This document shows positions 27,749 through 35,388 of a stretch of DNA of 64,000 bases, piece after piece. Below the pieces are notes generated by a model, which did not search any database, was not told the DNA's origin, and was given only the letters and a program-made list of their open reading frames with translations. Position 1 is the stretch's first letter. The number at the start of each line of letters is the position of its first letter. Both the position numbers and the translations under genes were made by a program. Source of the DNA: Alphaproteobacteria bacterium UBA1301 (GTDB taxonomy: Bacteria > Pseudomonadota > Alphaproteobacteria > Micropepsales > Micropepsaceae); contig DBUB01000010.1 in assembly GCA_002307725.1 (NCBI GenBank), positions 248,001 through 312,000 on the forward strand, given 5' to 3'.

Positions 27749-28345
27749 CTATACGATGTTCGGATCGAGACGCGGTTGCAGAGCTGGAGCGGGGGTAGAG
27801 GCCGGAGAGGGCTGCGCGCAAACATTGCCGGTGATCGCTTCGTCGATCACCAGTTTTGCCATGCCAGCCCCAGCGTAAATGACCAGCATGTCCGTCGGAC
27901 AATCGGAAATGGCGACTCCGAAAATGGCCTGAAGTTTGCCTTCGCCATCAGTCATGGGCACAAGCAATCGTTCAATGTTCACCGCCCTATTGGACCAGTT
28001 ATATTGCCCGCGGACGTACAAAAACGAGCGCGCCGCTACGACGTCGTCATATGTTTTTTTGAGACGAGCGGACATGTCGGTTTGGGGCAGCTCGCTCATA
28101 CGCTTATTGGTGCCGTCGACGCCAATGAGCACGGATATGTTCACGCCGCAGAGGCTGTAGCGATAGTCGTTTTCTTCGGCAAGAACATCGAGAAGGAACA
28201 TGTGGCCGAGGATAGAACGGACTTTTGTCGGGCGGAAATCTTGGCGCCTGGGCAAATCACGACCGACCGCGATCTCGCTGCAATAGCGCGCCGCAGTCTC
28301 GATACCGGCGTGAATGGGGCGTTCGAAGAGGGGCCAAAAGTCCAT
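27749..28345 (-). CDS. PAS_5-type sensory protein
   Basis: About 198 residues. The segment RDLPRRQDFRPTKVRSILGH then MFLLDVLAEENDYRYSLCG is the opening of PAS_5 (PF07310) proteins, followed by ERLLVPMTDGEGKLQAIFGVAI typical of the domain's last strands. Such stand-alone PAS proteins are common in alphaproteobacteria; no output domain is present. ATG 28345 is the first ATG in frame; a TTG at 28417 would add 24 residues. No Shine-Dalgarno decides between them. The last 25 residues are Pro/Ala-rich. Confidence 0.78.
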   Translation of the reverse strand: MDFWPLFERPIHAGIETAARYCSEIAVGRDLPRRQDFRPTKVRSILGHMFLLDVLAEENDYRYSLCGVNISVLIGVDGTNKRMSELPQTDMSARLKKTYDDVVAARSFLYVRGQYNWSNRAVNIERLLVPMTDGEGKLQAIFGVAISDCPTDMLVIYAGAGMAKLVIDEAITGNVCAQPSPASTPAPALQPRLDPNIV

Positions 28346-28419
28346 CGCAGTATCGTGCCACCAAGAGATTACCAAGCCATGCGCGATGGATGGAACCGTC
28401 TTGCATCGATGATTCAAGG

Positions 28420-28718
28420 CTACGCCCTTGCTATATATGGAAAAATTCCGTGAATCCCATAGCTCAAGGGCAGGGTGAGAACGTCCGTCGCGCTATCCGC
28501 CAGGGACGGCGGACGGGTAGGCCCTGGCGCAGATTGGTGGTCGAGATGCCGAGACGGCGGGCGATGATGCCGTCGAAGATGTCGCTCAAGGTCGCGAGCA
28601 AAATAACGAGAGCCAGGAAAGTGCCGTGCCCGTACCATCCCAGTACGGGCACGACCAAGATCATCAAGGCACGGAAGGCGATGAGCGCCGCAGGAATTTT
28701 CCTCGCAACGGCGCTCAT
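28420..28718 (-). pseudogene. Frameshifted and truncated CDP-alcohol phosphatidyltransferase
   Basis: From ATG 28716-28718, with GGAGGT upstream, an 84-codon frame encodes two hydrophobic helices and SDIFDGIIARRLG, the first half of the CDP-alcohol phosphatidyltransferase signature D-x2-DG-x2-AR. After TTNLRQ the frame departs from the family. The other half of the signature, DSATD (D-x3-D), appears in a different frame at about 28478-28492 and runs on to 28420. A 23-base insertion between the halves accounts for the shift; about 100 C-terminal residues are also missing. The enzyme would have made phospholipid headgroup linkages in the membrane but must be dead. Confidence 0.8.
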
Positions 28719-28739
28719 CGGGACCTCCTGAATCATCCC

Positions 28740-28803
28740 GTCATGGCCGGCCCCCGAGCCGGCCATCCACACTCTGGATGGCCGGGTCAAGCCCGGCCAT
28801 GAC
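28740..28803. repeat. Intergenic palindromic repeat (REP-like)
   Basis: A large imperfect dyad: GTCATGGCCGG at 28740-28750 matches CCGGCCATGAC at 28793-28803, with inner complementary CCGGCCATCCA / TGGATGGCCGG segments. This composition is characteristic of abundant intergenic palindromes in alphaproteobacterial genomes. It lies between the broken phosphatidyltransferase and the stop of the M13 peptidase gene, and could act as a terminator-like hairpin. Confidence 0.8.
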
Positions 28804-28812
28804 GATGTGGGA

Positions 28813-30876
28813 TTACCAGAGTTTCACGCGCTTTTCCGGTGGCAGATAATACTTGTCGCCGGGCTTGACGTCGAAGGCCGCGTAGAACGCGTCGACATTG
28901 CGGGTCGAACCGATGACCCGGAACGGCGCCGGCGAGTGCTCGTCGGACAGGATGCGGCTTCTAAGCTCGCTTTCGCGGAATTTGGACTGCCACACCTGAG
29001 CGAGGCCGAGGAACAGGCGCTGGTCGCCGGTAAAGCCGTCCAATACCGGCGCTGTCTGGCCGGCCAGTGAGATGTGATAGGCCTTGATCGCGATCGACAG
29101 GCCAGCAAGGTCGGCGATGTTTTCGCCCAGCGTGGCCGCGCCACGGATATGCAGGCCCGGCAACGGCTCGTAGGAGTCGAACTGGTCGGACAGCATCGTG
29201 GTGCGGGTCTTGAACGCCGCCGCATCGTCATCGGTCCACCAGTTTTCGAGATTGCCGACGCCGTTGTACTTGGCGCCCTGGTCGTCGAAGCCGTGACTGA
29301 TTTCATGACCGATCACCACACCGATGGCGCCGTAGTTCACCGCATCGTCCGCATTGGGATCGAAGAACGGCGGCTGCAGGATCGCGGCCGGGAAGGTGAT
29401 CGAATTGAACGACGGGCTGTAATAGGCGTTCACCGTCGGCGGCGTCATGTGCCACTCGTTCTTGTCCACCGGCTGGTCGAGACGTGTGAGGTCGTGATTC
29501 CATTCGAACAGCGCGGCGCGCTTGACGTTGCCGACAAGATCGTCACGGCTGATTTCCAGCGCCGCGTAATCGCGCCAGGTGTCGGGATAGCCGATATGCG
29601 GCGTGAACTGATGCAGCTTGCCGAGCGCCTTCTGGCGGGTGACTTCGCTCATCCACGGCAGCGTTTTGATGTCGGCTTCATAGGCCTTGAGCAAATTGCC
29701 GACGAGCCGTTCCGCCTTGGCTTTGGCTTCGGGCGGGAAGTACTTCGCGACATAGAGCTTGCCGAAGGCTTCGCCGAGGCTGCGATCCAGCAGGCGCACG
29801 CCGCGCGTGGCGCGTTCGGTCTGTTGCTGACGCCCTGCCAGTGCCGTGCCGTAGAAGGCGAAATCGGCGTCGTCAAAAGCCTTGGGCAGAAGGCCGGCGT
29901 AGTTGTGCAGGTAATGGACCGTCAGATAATCACGCCACACGCTGACCGGCGTCTTGGCGAACAGTTTGGCCAAGGGCGCAATGGCGGTGTTCTCGCCGAC
30001 GACCACGACGCGGGCGCCCTGGTTGAGCGGAATGTTGGTCTCGGAGAAGAAGGCCGCCCACGGGAAGGCCGGGGCCAGTTTTTTGAGTTCCTTGAAGGTG
30101 ACCGGATGGTACATCGTCACCGGATCGCGCTGGTCGGCGCGGGTCCAGCGCAGCTTGGCGATGTCGGTTTCGAGCGCCAGGATCTTTTCCGCCCGTTTGT
30201 CGGCATCGCTGGCGCCGGATAGCGTCAGCATGGTGGCCAGATAGACTTTGTAAGCAGCGCGAACCTTCACGATACCGGCTTCATCGAGCAGGTAGAAATC
30301 GCGATCCGGCAGGCCGAGGCCATCGGGATTGAGGTTGACGCTGTATTTGGTCGAGTTCTTGTCATCGACGCCGATACCGACCCCGAACAGGCTGCCGGCA
30401 GCCAGACGCGGCGTGCCCATGAGGCGGGCAATATCCTTGGCCGTTTTCAGCTTGGCGATTTCGCTGAGGTCAGCTTTCACTGGCGCTAGCCCGCGGTCCT
30501 CGATTGCTTTGGTATCGACGAAGCCGTCGTAAAGATCGCGTAGCTTCTTCTCGTCGGGCGAAAGTTGATCGATTGGTTTGGCTTCGAGGCCCGCGACGAT
30601 TTCTTTCATGCGCTTTTCGCTGAGGAGCGCGAGGTTCTGGAACGAGCCGGTCGAGGCACGGTCGGCCGGGATCACGGCCTCTTTGTACCAACTGCCGTTG
30701 ACGAACATGTAGAAATCGTCGCCCGGCTTCACCGTGCGGTCCATGCCCGTGAGGTCGATGCCCCATTGGCCAAGCGTGGCTTTGGGACCGGGAGGCGGCG
30801 CGGCTGGCGGCGGTGGCGGGGATGCTGTGCAGCCGGCTAACAACAGCGCAGCCGCGACGATCAAACGGCGATTCAT
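28813..30876 (-). CDS. M13 family zinc metallopeptidase (PepO/neprilysin-like) lipoprotein
   Basis: A 687-residue protein with a lipoprotein signal (lipobox LLAGC, Cys16), a Pro-rich linker, then the M13_N region beginning GIDLTGMDRTVKPGDDFYMF and the catalytic M13 domain. The zinc site is VIGHEISHGFDD with the third ligand Glu in LGENIADLAGL; the protein ends RVKLW as the family does. Secreted endopeptidase of peptides, anchored in the periplasm or outer membrane. Complete; no partner genes adjacent. Confidence 0.95.
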   Translation of the reverse strand: MNRRLIVAAALLLAGCTASPPPPPAAPPPGPKATLGQWGIDLTGMDRTVKPGDDFYMFVNGSWYKEAVIPADRASTGSFQNLALLSEKRMKEIVAGLEAKPIDQLSPDEKKLRDLYDGFVDTKAIEDRGLAPVKADLSEIAKLKTAKDIARLMGTPRLAAGSLFGVGIGVDDKNSTKYSVNLNPDGLGLPDRDFYLLDEAGIVKVRAAYKVYLATMLTLSGASDADKRAEKILALETDIAKLRWTRADQRDPVTMYHPVTFKELKKLAPAFPWAAFFSETNIPLNQGARVVVVGENTAIAPLAKLFAKTPVSVWRDYLTVHYLHNYAGLLPKAFDDADFAFYGTALAGRQQQTERATRGVRLLDRSLGEAFGKLYVAKYFPPEAKAKAERLVGNLLKAYEADIKTLPWMSEVTRQKALGKLHQFTPHIGYPDTWRDYAALEISRDDLVGNVKRAALFEWNHDLTRLDQPVDKNEWHMTPPTVNAYYSPSFNSITFPAAILQPPFFDPNADDAVNYGAIGVVIGHEISHGFDDQGAKYNGVGNLENWWTDDDAAAFKTRTTMLSDQFDSYEPLPGLHIRGAATLGENIADLAGLSIAIKAYHISLAGQTAPVLDGFTGDQRLFLGLAQVWQSKFRESELRSRILSDEHSPAPFRVIGSTRNVDAFYAAFDVKPGDKYYLPPEKRVKLW

Positions 30877-31025
30877 ACATAACTCCCGTGAAATAGCCCG
30901 CTAGGATGCGAACGTGTCGGCGTGACGCGCAAGTCACGCTTTCGCGACCTATTGACCCTTGAATGGCCGCAAACGCCAGCCGTAGCGTGTAAAATCAGGT
31001 GCCAGATGACTAAGGGTTCATGTCG

Positions 31026-32087
31026 TCAGGCGGCGTGCGAAGCTGCCGAACGGATAAGTTCGGCTTCCAGCGCGACGCGATTGCGGCCGGTGTTCTTGGC
31101 CCGGTAGAGGGCACGGTCGGCGCGCTGCACCAGAAGCTCCGGGGTGTCCTGGTCGCGAAGCTGCGCCACGCCGATCGAAATCGTGATGGTGCCGAGGATG
31201 TCGCCTGTCGACTTCTTGACCAGCTTCTTGTTCTCGACATTGGCGCGGATCTGATCGGCAAGCTTGGCGGCGCCTTCAAGCGAAGTCTGGCGCAAAATGA
31301 CGACGAACTCTTCGCCGCCGTAGCGCGCCGCCGTATCACGGCCCTTGACGTTCTCTGACAGGCAATTCGCTACCAGCCGCAAGACCTGATCGCCGGTCTG
31401 ATGACCCCAGGTGTCGTTGAAGTGCTTGAAATGATCGATGTCGCACATCATCAGCGCGACGGCGGAGCCGTCTTGGCGCGCATCCTCGATGGCCAAATTC
31501 AGTTCCTGATCGAACGTCTTGCGATTGGCCAGCGCGGTCAAGGGATCGAGGCGGCTTTCCTTGCGCACCGTGTCGAGCTGGGTCTTAAGCTCGCTGACCT
31601 GATCGGAGGAGCGTTGCAGTTCGCCTTCGAGCGATTTGGTACGCACTTCCATCGCCTGGGTGGCACCGACGAGGTGCTCGACCATCTTGGCCACCGCGGC
31701 GGGCGACTGGGCGTCGCCGAGTTCGCCGCTGACGGCCGACAGGGCCCGGCCATATTCGCCCGCATCCTTGCCGGCACGGTCCAACTTGGTCAGCACCGCA
31801 TCCAACATGCCGCTGATGCCGCTGCCGACGTCTTCCATTGTCTGGGCCGTGCGCTCACGCGCCAGGAACTGGGCGCACAGGCCTTGCAGCACCGGCGCCG
31901 AAAACGGCACCTTGTCGCGGATCATGCCGTCGATGATCTTCGCCAGCGCCACGTTGGCGCCGCCAGCATAGAGATAGAACAGCTCATAGTTTTCGGGCGT
32001 GGGCGCAATGTTCCAGTCGCCCATCAGAGCGAAGGCGGTCTTAGCTAAGGCCATCTCGCGCGAAGGTGCTGCCAACATCTTCCCCAA
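31026..32087 (-). CDS. Diguanylate cyclase (GGDEF domain)
   Basis: A 353-residue soluble protein. The N-terminal 170 residues are helical and end in a coiled coil (about 145-178); the GGDEF domain follows with DPLTALANRK and the active-site GGEEF at 257-261, a functional variant. The upstream inhibitory I-site that would be RxxD reads KGRD, so c-di-GMP feedback may be weak. No EAL domain or receiver. Makes c-di-GMP from GTP; the N-terminal sensor signal is unknown. Confidence 0.93.
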   Translation of the reverse strand: MGKMLAAPSREMALAKTAFALMGDWNIAPTPENYELFYLYAGGANVALAKIIDGMIRDKVPFSAPVLQGLCAQFLARERTAQTMEDVGSGISGMLDAVLTKLDRAGKDAGEYGRALSAVSGELGDAQSPAAVAKMVEHLVGATQAMEVRTKSLEGELQRSSDQVSELKTQLDTVRKESRLDPLTALANRKTFDQELNLAIEDARQDGSAVALMMCDIDHFKHFNDTWGHQTGDQVLRLVANCLSENVKGRDTAARYGGEEFVVILRQTSLEGAAKLADQIRANVENKKLVKKSTGDILGTITISIGVAQLRDQDTPELLVQRADRALYRAKNTGRNRVALEAELIRSAASHAA

Positions 32088-32154
32088 TTCTTATCAGCAC
32101 CGCCCCACCACTGGAGCGCGCGGCGAGTGTGACGTAGGGCGAGGTAAGAAAGCG

Positions 32155-34185
32155 TTAAGCGGCGCCGGGTTTGTCACCTTCCGGCGCGGTCTTGATCACC
32201 TTCTTGCGCGGTGCCCGAGGCTTTTTTTCCGTCGTCTTGTTTTCCGTCGTCTTGGGCTTTGCCGCCGCCGTGGCTTTTTCGGCGGTTTTGGCAGCTTTTT
32301 CCGGTGCTTTCGGCAGTTTGACCGGGCGCAGCAAGAAGGCGGGAAGCTGGGAGGCGTCGACCGGCGTCACTTCGACCCGAGGGGTGGAGGACGATTGTTT
32401 CATCGCCTGGGCATAATGCACCGGCTCGGGCTTGGGGCCGGCGTCGGGTTTGCGATCCGGGCGGCGGTCGGCACGATGATCTGAGCGGTGTTCCGAGCGG
32501 TGATCGGTTCTGTTGTCTTGCCGTTCCGGCTGGCGCACCGGCTCCGGGCGGCGCTCCGGCTGTGCGGCGGCCCTGGGCATTTCGGCAGGCGCTACGTGCT
32601 CGGCCGGCTTGACGGGTTCCATCGACGCGATCTGGCCATGCGCCTTAACCGGATGTTCGCGGTGATCGCCACGGCGGCCACGATCACGGTCGCGGCCGCG
32701 TCCACCACGATCATCACGGGATTTGTCGCGTGGCGGGCGTTCGCGCACCTGTTCGGCGAGGCCTTCCAGCTTGCGGCGCGGAATGACGAATTTGGTGAGC
32801 CTCTCGATCGCCTCGACACATTTGCCGTCAAGGCTCGTCGCCAGCATATAGGCTTCGCCGTTGCGTCCGGCGCGTCCGGTGCGGCCGATGCGGTGGACGT
32901 AATCGTCGGGGTGATAGGGCACATCGAAGTTGAAGATATGGCTGCACGCCGGAATGTCGAGGCCGCGGGCGGCAACGTCGCTGGCCACCAGAATGGTCAC
33001 TTCGCCACTGCGGAAGCTGTCGAGCGTCTTGGTGCGCACCGATTGGTCGAGATCGCCGTGCAAGGGGGCGGCATTGAAGCCATGTTTGGTCAACGATTTG
33101 GCGACAATGTCGACGGTGTGCTTCTTGTTGCAGAACACGATGGCACTGGTGATCTCGCCGGCCTCGCGGACGAGCAGGCGCAAAGCTTCGCGCTTGGCCC
33201 AGTCATCGTTGGGAACTTCGACGATTTCCTGTTTGATGTTGTCGGCCGTCATCGCCGGACGGGTCACTTCCACCCGTACCGGGTTCGACAGGAACTGTTC
33301 GGTGAGGCGGCGGATTTCGGTCGGCATGGTGGCCGAATAGAACAGCGTCTGGCGGGTGAACGGGAGCAGCTTGCAGATCTTCTCGACGTCGGGAATGAAG
33401 CCCATGTCGAGCATGCGGTCGGCTTCGTCGATGACGAGGACCTGGACCTGCGACAGCATCAGCCGGCCGCGTTCGAAATGATCCATCAGGCGGCCCGGGG
33501 TGGCGATCAAAACATCGACGCCGCGGTCGAGCTTGCGGTTCTGCTCATCGAACGACACGCCGCCGATCAGAAGCGCCATCGAAAGCTTGTTAAACTTGCC
33601 ATACTTCTCGAAACTTTCGGCGACCTGGGCGGCGAGTTCACGCGTCGGTTCCAGGATGAGGGAGCGCGGCATGCGCGCTTTGGCCCGGCCGCGGGCCAGC
33701 ATCTCGATCATCGGCAGGGTGAAGCTTGCGGTCTTGCCAGTGCCGGTCTGGGCGATACCGATGATGTCGCGGTGCTTCAGAACATAAGGAATGCCTTCGG
33801 CCTGGATCGGCGTCGGGGTGGTGTAACCGGCTTCGGCGACCGCATGCAGCAATTCCGGCGACAGGCCCAAACCCGCAAATCCTGGGACCGCAACCGACTC
33901 GGGCTCGACGACGATTGTTGCCGGATCACTCGGTCCTTCGGCAACGGAATTGTTTTCGATTTCCGCCGAGAGGGAGGGAGGGGGGGGCTCCACCGGACCT
34001 TCCGAGGACCATTCGTTGGCGATTTCTTGGGGCAGAGAAGGGGGCTCGACCATGACCTCGGCGAGGCCCGGGGTGGGAGCAGGTTCGGCAAGAATTTCAG
34101 CCGGTTGAGAAGGATTCACGGAAAGGTCCTGGGGGCTATTTTCCAGCATACCGGCGTCCGTGCCGGCGGTCGTCACTTCACTCAA
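32155..34185 (-). CDS. DEAD-box RNA helicase (RhlE-like) with acidic N-terminal and basic C-terminal tails
   Basis: About 676 residues. An acidic, Pro-rich N-terminal extension (about 100 residues) precedes a complete helicase core: Q-motif GYTTPTPIQ, AQTGTGKT, PTRELAAQ, VIDEADRMLD, SAT, and HRIGRTGRAGR. The C-terminal 190 residues are Arg/Asp/Gly-rich then Lys/Ala-rich, probably RNA-binding and unstructured. I start at TTG 34183-34185 (MSEVTTAGTD) because AGGAG lies five bases upstream; ATG 34149 and TTG 34206 lack this. Likely roles are ribosome assembly or cold-related RNA remodelling, by family. Confidence 0.92.
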   Translation of the reverse strand: MSEVTTAGTDAGMLENSPQDLSVNPSQPAEILAEPAPTPGLAEVMVEPPSLPQEIANEWSSEGPVEPPPPSLSAEIENNSVAEGPSDPATIVVEPESVAVPGFAGLGLSPELLHAVAEAGYTTPTPIQAEGIPYVLKHRDIIGIAQTGTGKTASFTLPMIEMLARGRAKARMPRSLILEPTRELAAQVAESFEKYGKFNKLSMALLIGGVSFDEQNRKLDRGVDVLIATPGRLMDHFERGRLMLSQVQVLVIDEADRMLDMGFIPDVEKICKLLPFTRQTLFYSATMPTEIRRLTEQFLSNPVRVEVTRPAMTADNIKQEIVEVPNDDWAKREALRLLVREAGEITSAIVFCNKKHTVDIVAKSLTKHGFNAAPLHGDLDQSVRTKTLDSFRSGEVTILVASDVAARGLDIPACSHIFNFDVPYHPDDYVHRIGRTGRAGRNGEAYMLATSLDGKCVEAIERLTKFVIPRRKLEGLAEQVRERPPRDKSRDDRGGRGRDRDRGRRGDHREHPVKAHGQIASMEPVKPAEHVAPAEMPRAAAQPERRPEPVRQPERQDNRTDHRSEHRSDHRADRRPDRKPDAGPKPEPVHYAQAMKQSSSTPRVEVTPVDASQLPAFLLRPVKLPKAPEKAAKTAEKATAAAKPKTTENKTTEKKPRAPRKKVIKTAPEGDKPGAA

Positions 34186-34375
34186 ATGCGCTCCTAATAG
34201 GCGCAAATCTGCGCCCGGTTATCTAGGGGCGCCGCGTGAAGCGCCCAGCGGAGCCCGTATTGGCGCCGCTCGTCCTATGGGTGCGCATATGGGGAACAAA
34301 TAGCGAAAAGTCAAGGTAAGGGGCCGTCCGTAGTTACCGCGGCGCCGCTAGTGAGGCGTGGCGGACACAGGATCG

Positions 34376-34399
34376 CCTCAGGCTTTGCTCCACCGGCCG
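34376..34399. repeat. 24-bp direct repeat, left copy
   Basis: Identical over 24 bases (starts CCTCAGGCTTTGCTCCACC) to 35055-35078. The right copy is the 3' end of a 59-codon minus-strand gene (…GRWSKA then stop). The two copies bracket the hicA/hicB module, 679 bp apart, as expected for a small insertion with duplicated target or for recombination between gene ends. Confidence 0.8.
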
Positions 34400-34427
34400 G
34401 TGCGTGCCATCAGACCGCGCTTGAATG

Positions 34428-34449
34428 ATGGTACCATCGGCGGTACCAT
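34428..34449. promoter_or_regulatory. Palindromic operator of the hicAB locus
   Basis: ATGGTACC (34428-34435), six bases, GGTACCAT (34442-34449): perfect 8-bp arms, ending six bases before the hicA ATG. Position and symmetry fit autoregulation by the HicB ribbon-helix-helix/HTH domain. Confidence 0.7.
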
Positions 34450-34455
34450 TTTGCC

Positions 34456-34654
34456 ATGGCCACGCGCCACAAACTTCTGGAGAAGATGCGGCGCAATCCG
34501 CGCGGAGACTGGAGGATTGAGGACTTCAAAGCGATTGCGGCGCATTACCAAATCGAGTGGCGATGTCCTAACTGTTCCGGCCAGGCGGCCGATCAAGCCT
34601 TTTTATGTGACCCAATTTGTCGAGATGATCGAGCGGTGTGAGTGGCCCAAGTGA
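34456..34654 (+). pseudogene. hicA: hicA toxin gene with internal deletion and frameshift
   Basis: The 5' part reads MATRHKLLEKMRRNPRGDWR then IEDFKAIAAHY, a good HicA N-terminus. The 3' part, in another frame, reads SGDVLTVPARRPIKPFYVTQ then FVEMIERCEWPK, a good HicA C-terminus. About 18 residues between them are missing, including the conserved Gly-Ser-His that provides the catalytic histidine of this mRNA interferase. The TGA at 34652 overlaps the hicB GTG. The toxin cannot be active. Confidence 0.85.
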
Positions 34655-35004
34655 GCAAGGTTATCGACTACACCTTCACGGTTCGTCCGTTATCGAAAGA
34701 GGATGGCGGCGGTTATCTCTGCGAATTCCCCGATCTGCCGGGCGCAATTGGGGACGGCGCTACGGTCGAGGCGGCGATTGAAGATGGTCGCAAGGCCTTG
34801 CACGCGGCCCTTGCCACCTTGCGGCAGTTGGGGCGCACACCACCTGAACCAACCCATGCGTCCGGCCAATGGCGCATGCGGGCGCCGCGGTCTCTGCATC
34901 AACGGTTGGCCGCGCGGGCCAAAGCCGAAGGCGTCAGTCTGAATACGCTGGCGGTGTCGTTGCTGGCCGAAGGTCTCGGCCGGCGAGACAAAGACGCGGC
35001 TTGA
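34651..35004 (+). CDS. hicB: HicB antitoxin
   Basis: A 117-residue HicB: partially degraded RNase-H-like domain (YTFTVRPLSKEDGGGYLCEF, PDLPGAIGDGATVEAAIEDG) and a C-terminal DNA-binding domain (APRSLHQRLAARAKAEGVSL). GTG 34651 overlaps the hicA remnant's TGA in a GTGA arrangement; GTG 34642 is an alternative. It should still bind the palindrome upstream. Retention of the antitoxin after loss of the toxin suggests either recent decay or a kept regulatory or anti-addiction role. Confidence 0.88.
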   Translation: MSKVIDYTFTVRPLSKEDGGGYLCEFPDLPGAIGDGATVEAAIEDGRKALHAALATLRQLGRTPPEPTHASGQWRMRAPRSLHQRLAARAKAEGVSLNTLAVSLLAEGLGRRDKDAA

Positions 35005-35054
35005 CGCGGCGAACAGCCGACCTGAGCCCTTGCGGAGCGCTGGCATAGAGCCAA

Positions 35055-35078
35055 CCTCAGGCTTTGCTCCACCGGCCG
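35055..35078. repeat. 24-bp direct repeat, right copy
   Basis: Second copy of the 24-base repeat at 34376-34399. It forms the last codons and stop of the 59-residue minus-strand gene, which is the probable original context. Confidence 0.8.
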
Positions 35079-35236
35079 TTGTTGATGTTGAATTTTACTT
35101 TGCCGGCGGTCCGCATCTGCATCAGCAATTCCTGCAGGGCGTCGGTGCTTTTGTTGCTGGGATCGACCAGTTGCTGGATCGAATAAAGTGCGCGCGGTTT
35201 ATCCAGCGCGGCCAGCACGTCTTCTTCTCGCGACAT
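35057..35236 (-). CDS. Small 59-residue protein, possible winged-helix fold
   Basis: ATG 35234-35236 to TGA 35057. It begins MSREEDVLAALDKPRALYSI and contains DALQELLMQMRTAGKVKF and a final NINNGRWSKA; the alternation of helices and a short beta-like end looks like a mini winged helix. AAAGGG lies about eight bases upstream. No family recognised. Its 3' end carries the right copy of the 24-bp repeat. Confidence 0.6.
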   Translation of the reverse strand: MSREEDVLAALDKPRALYSIQQLVDPSNKSTDALQELLMQMRTAGKVKFNINNGRWSKA

Positions 35237-35388
35237 AATCGAGGCCCTTTAACTTGCGTCGAAGCAGGCAATAGCCCCAACCGGCCGCTCCGGCAATGCG
35301 GGTTTTTGCGATCGGCGGAATGGTGCGTCCGGGGTGGACAACGGCCCCGGCTGGGCGCGCACCTTACGCAAGTGAGTCGCAAACCGGG

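Noticed and set aside
27157..27878. Overlapping plus-strand frames across the FGE-like gene and the following gap
   Set aside because: Shadows of the FGE-like gene that run into the gap; no start signal or family resemblance.
32488..34197. 569-codon plus-strand frame opposite the RhlE-like helicase
   Set aside because: Exact shadow of a clear DEAD-box gene; no own domain signals.
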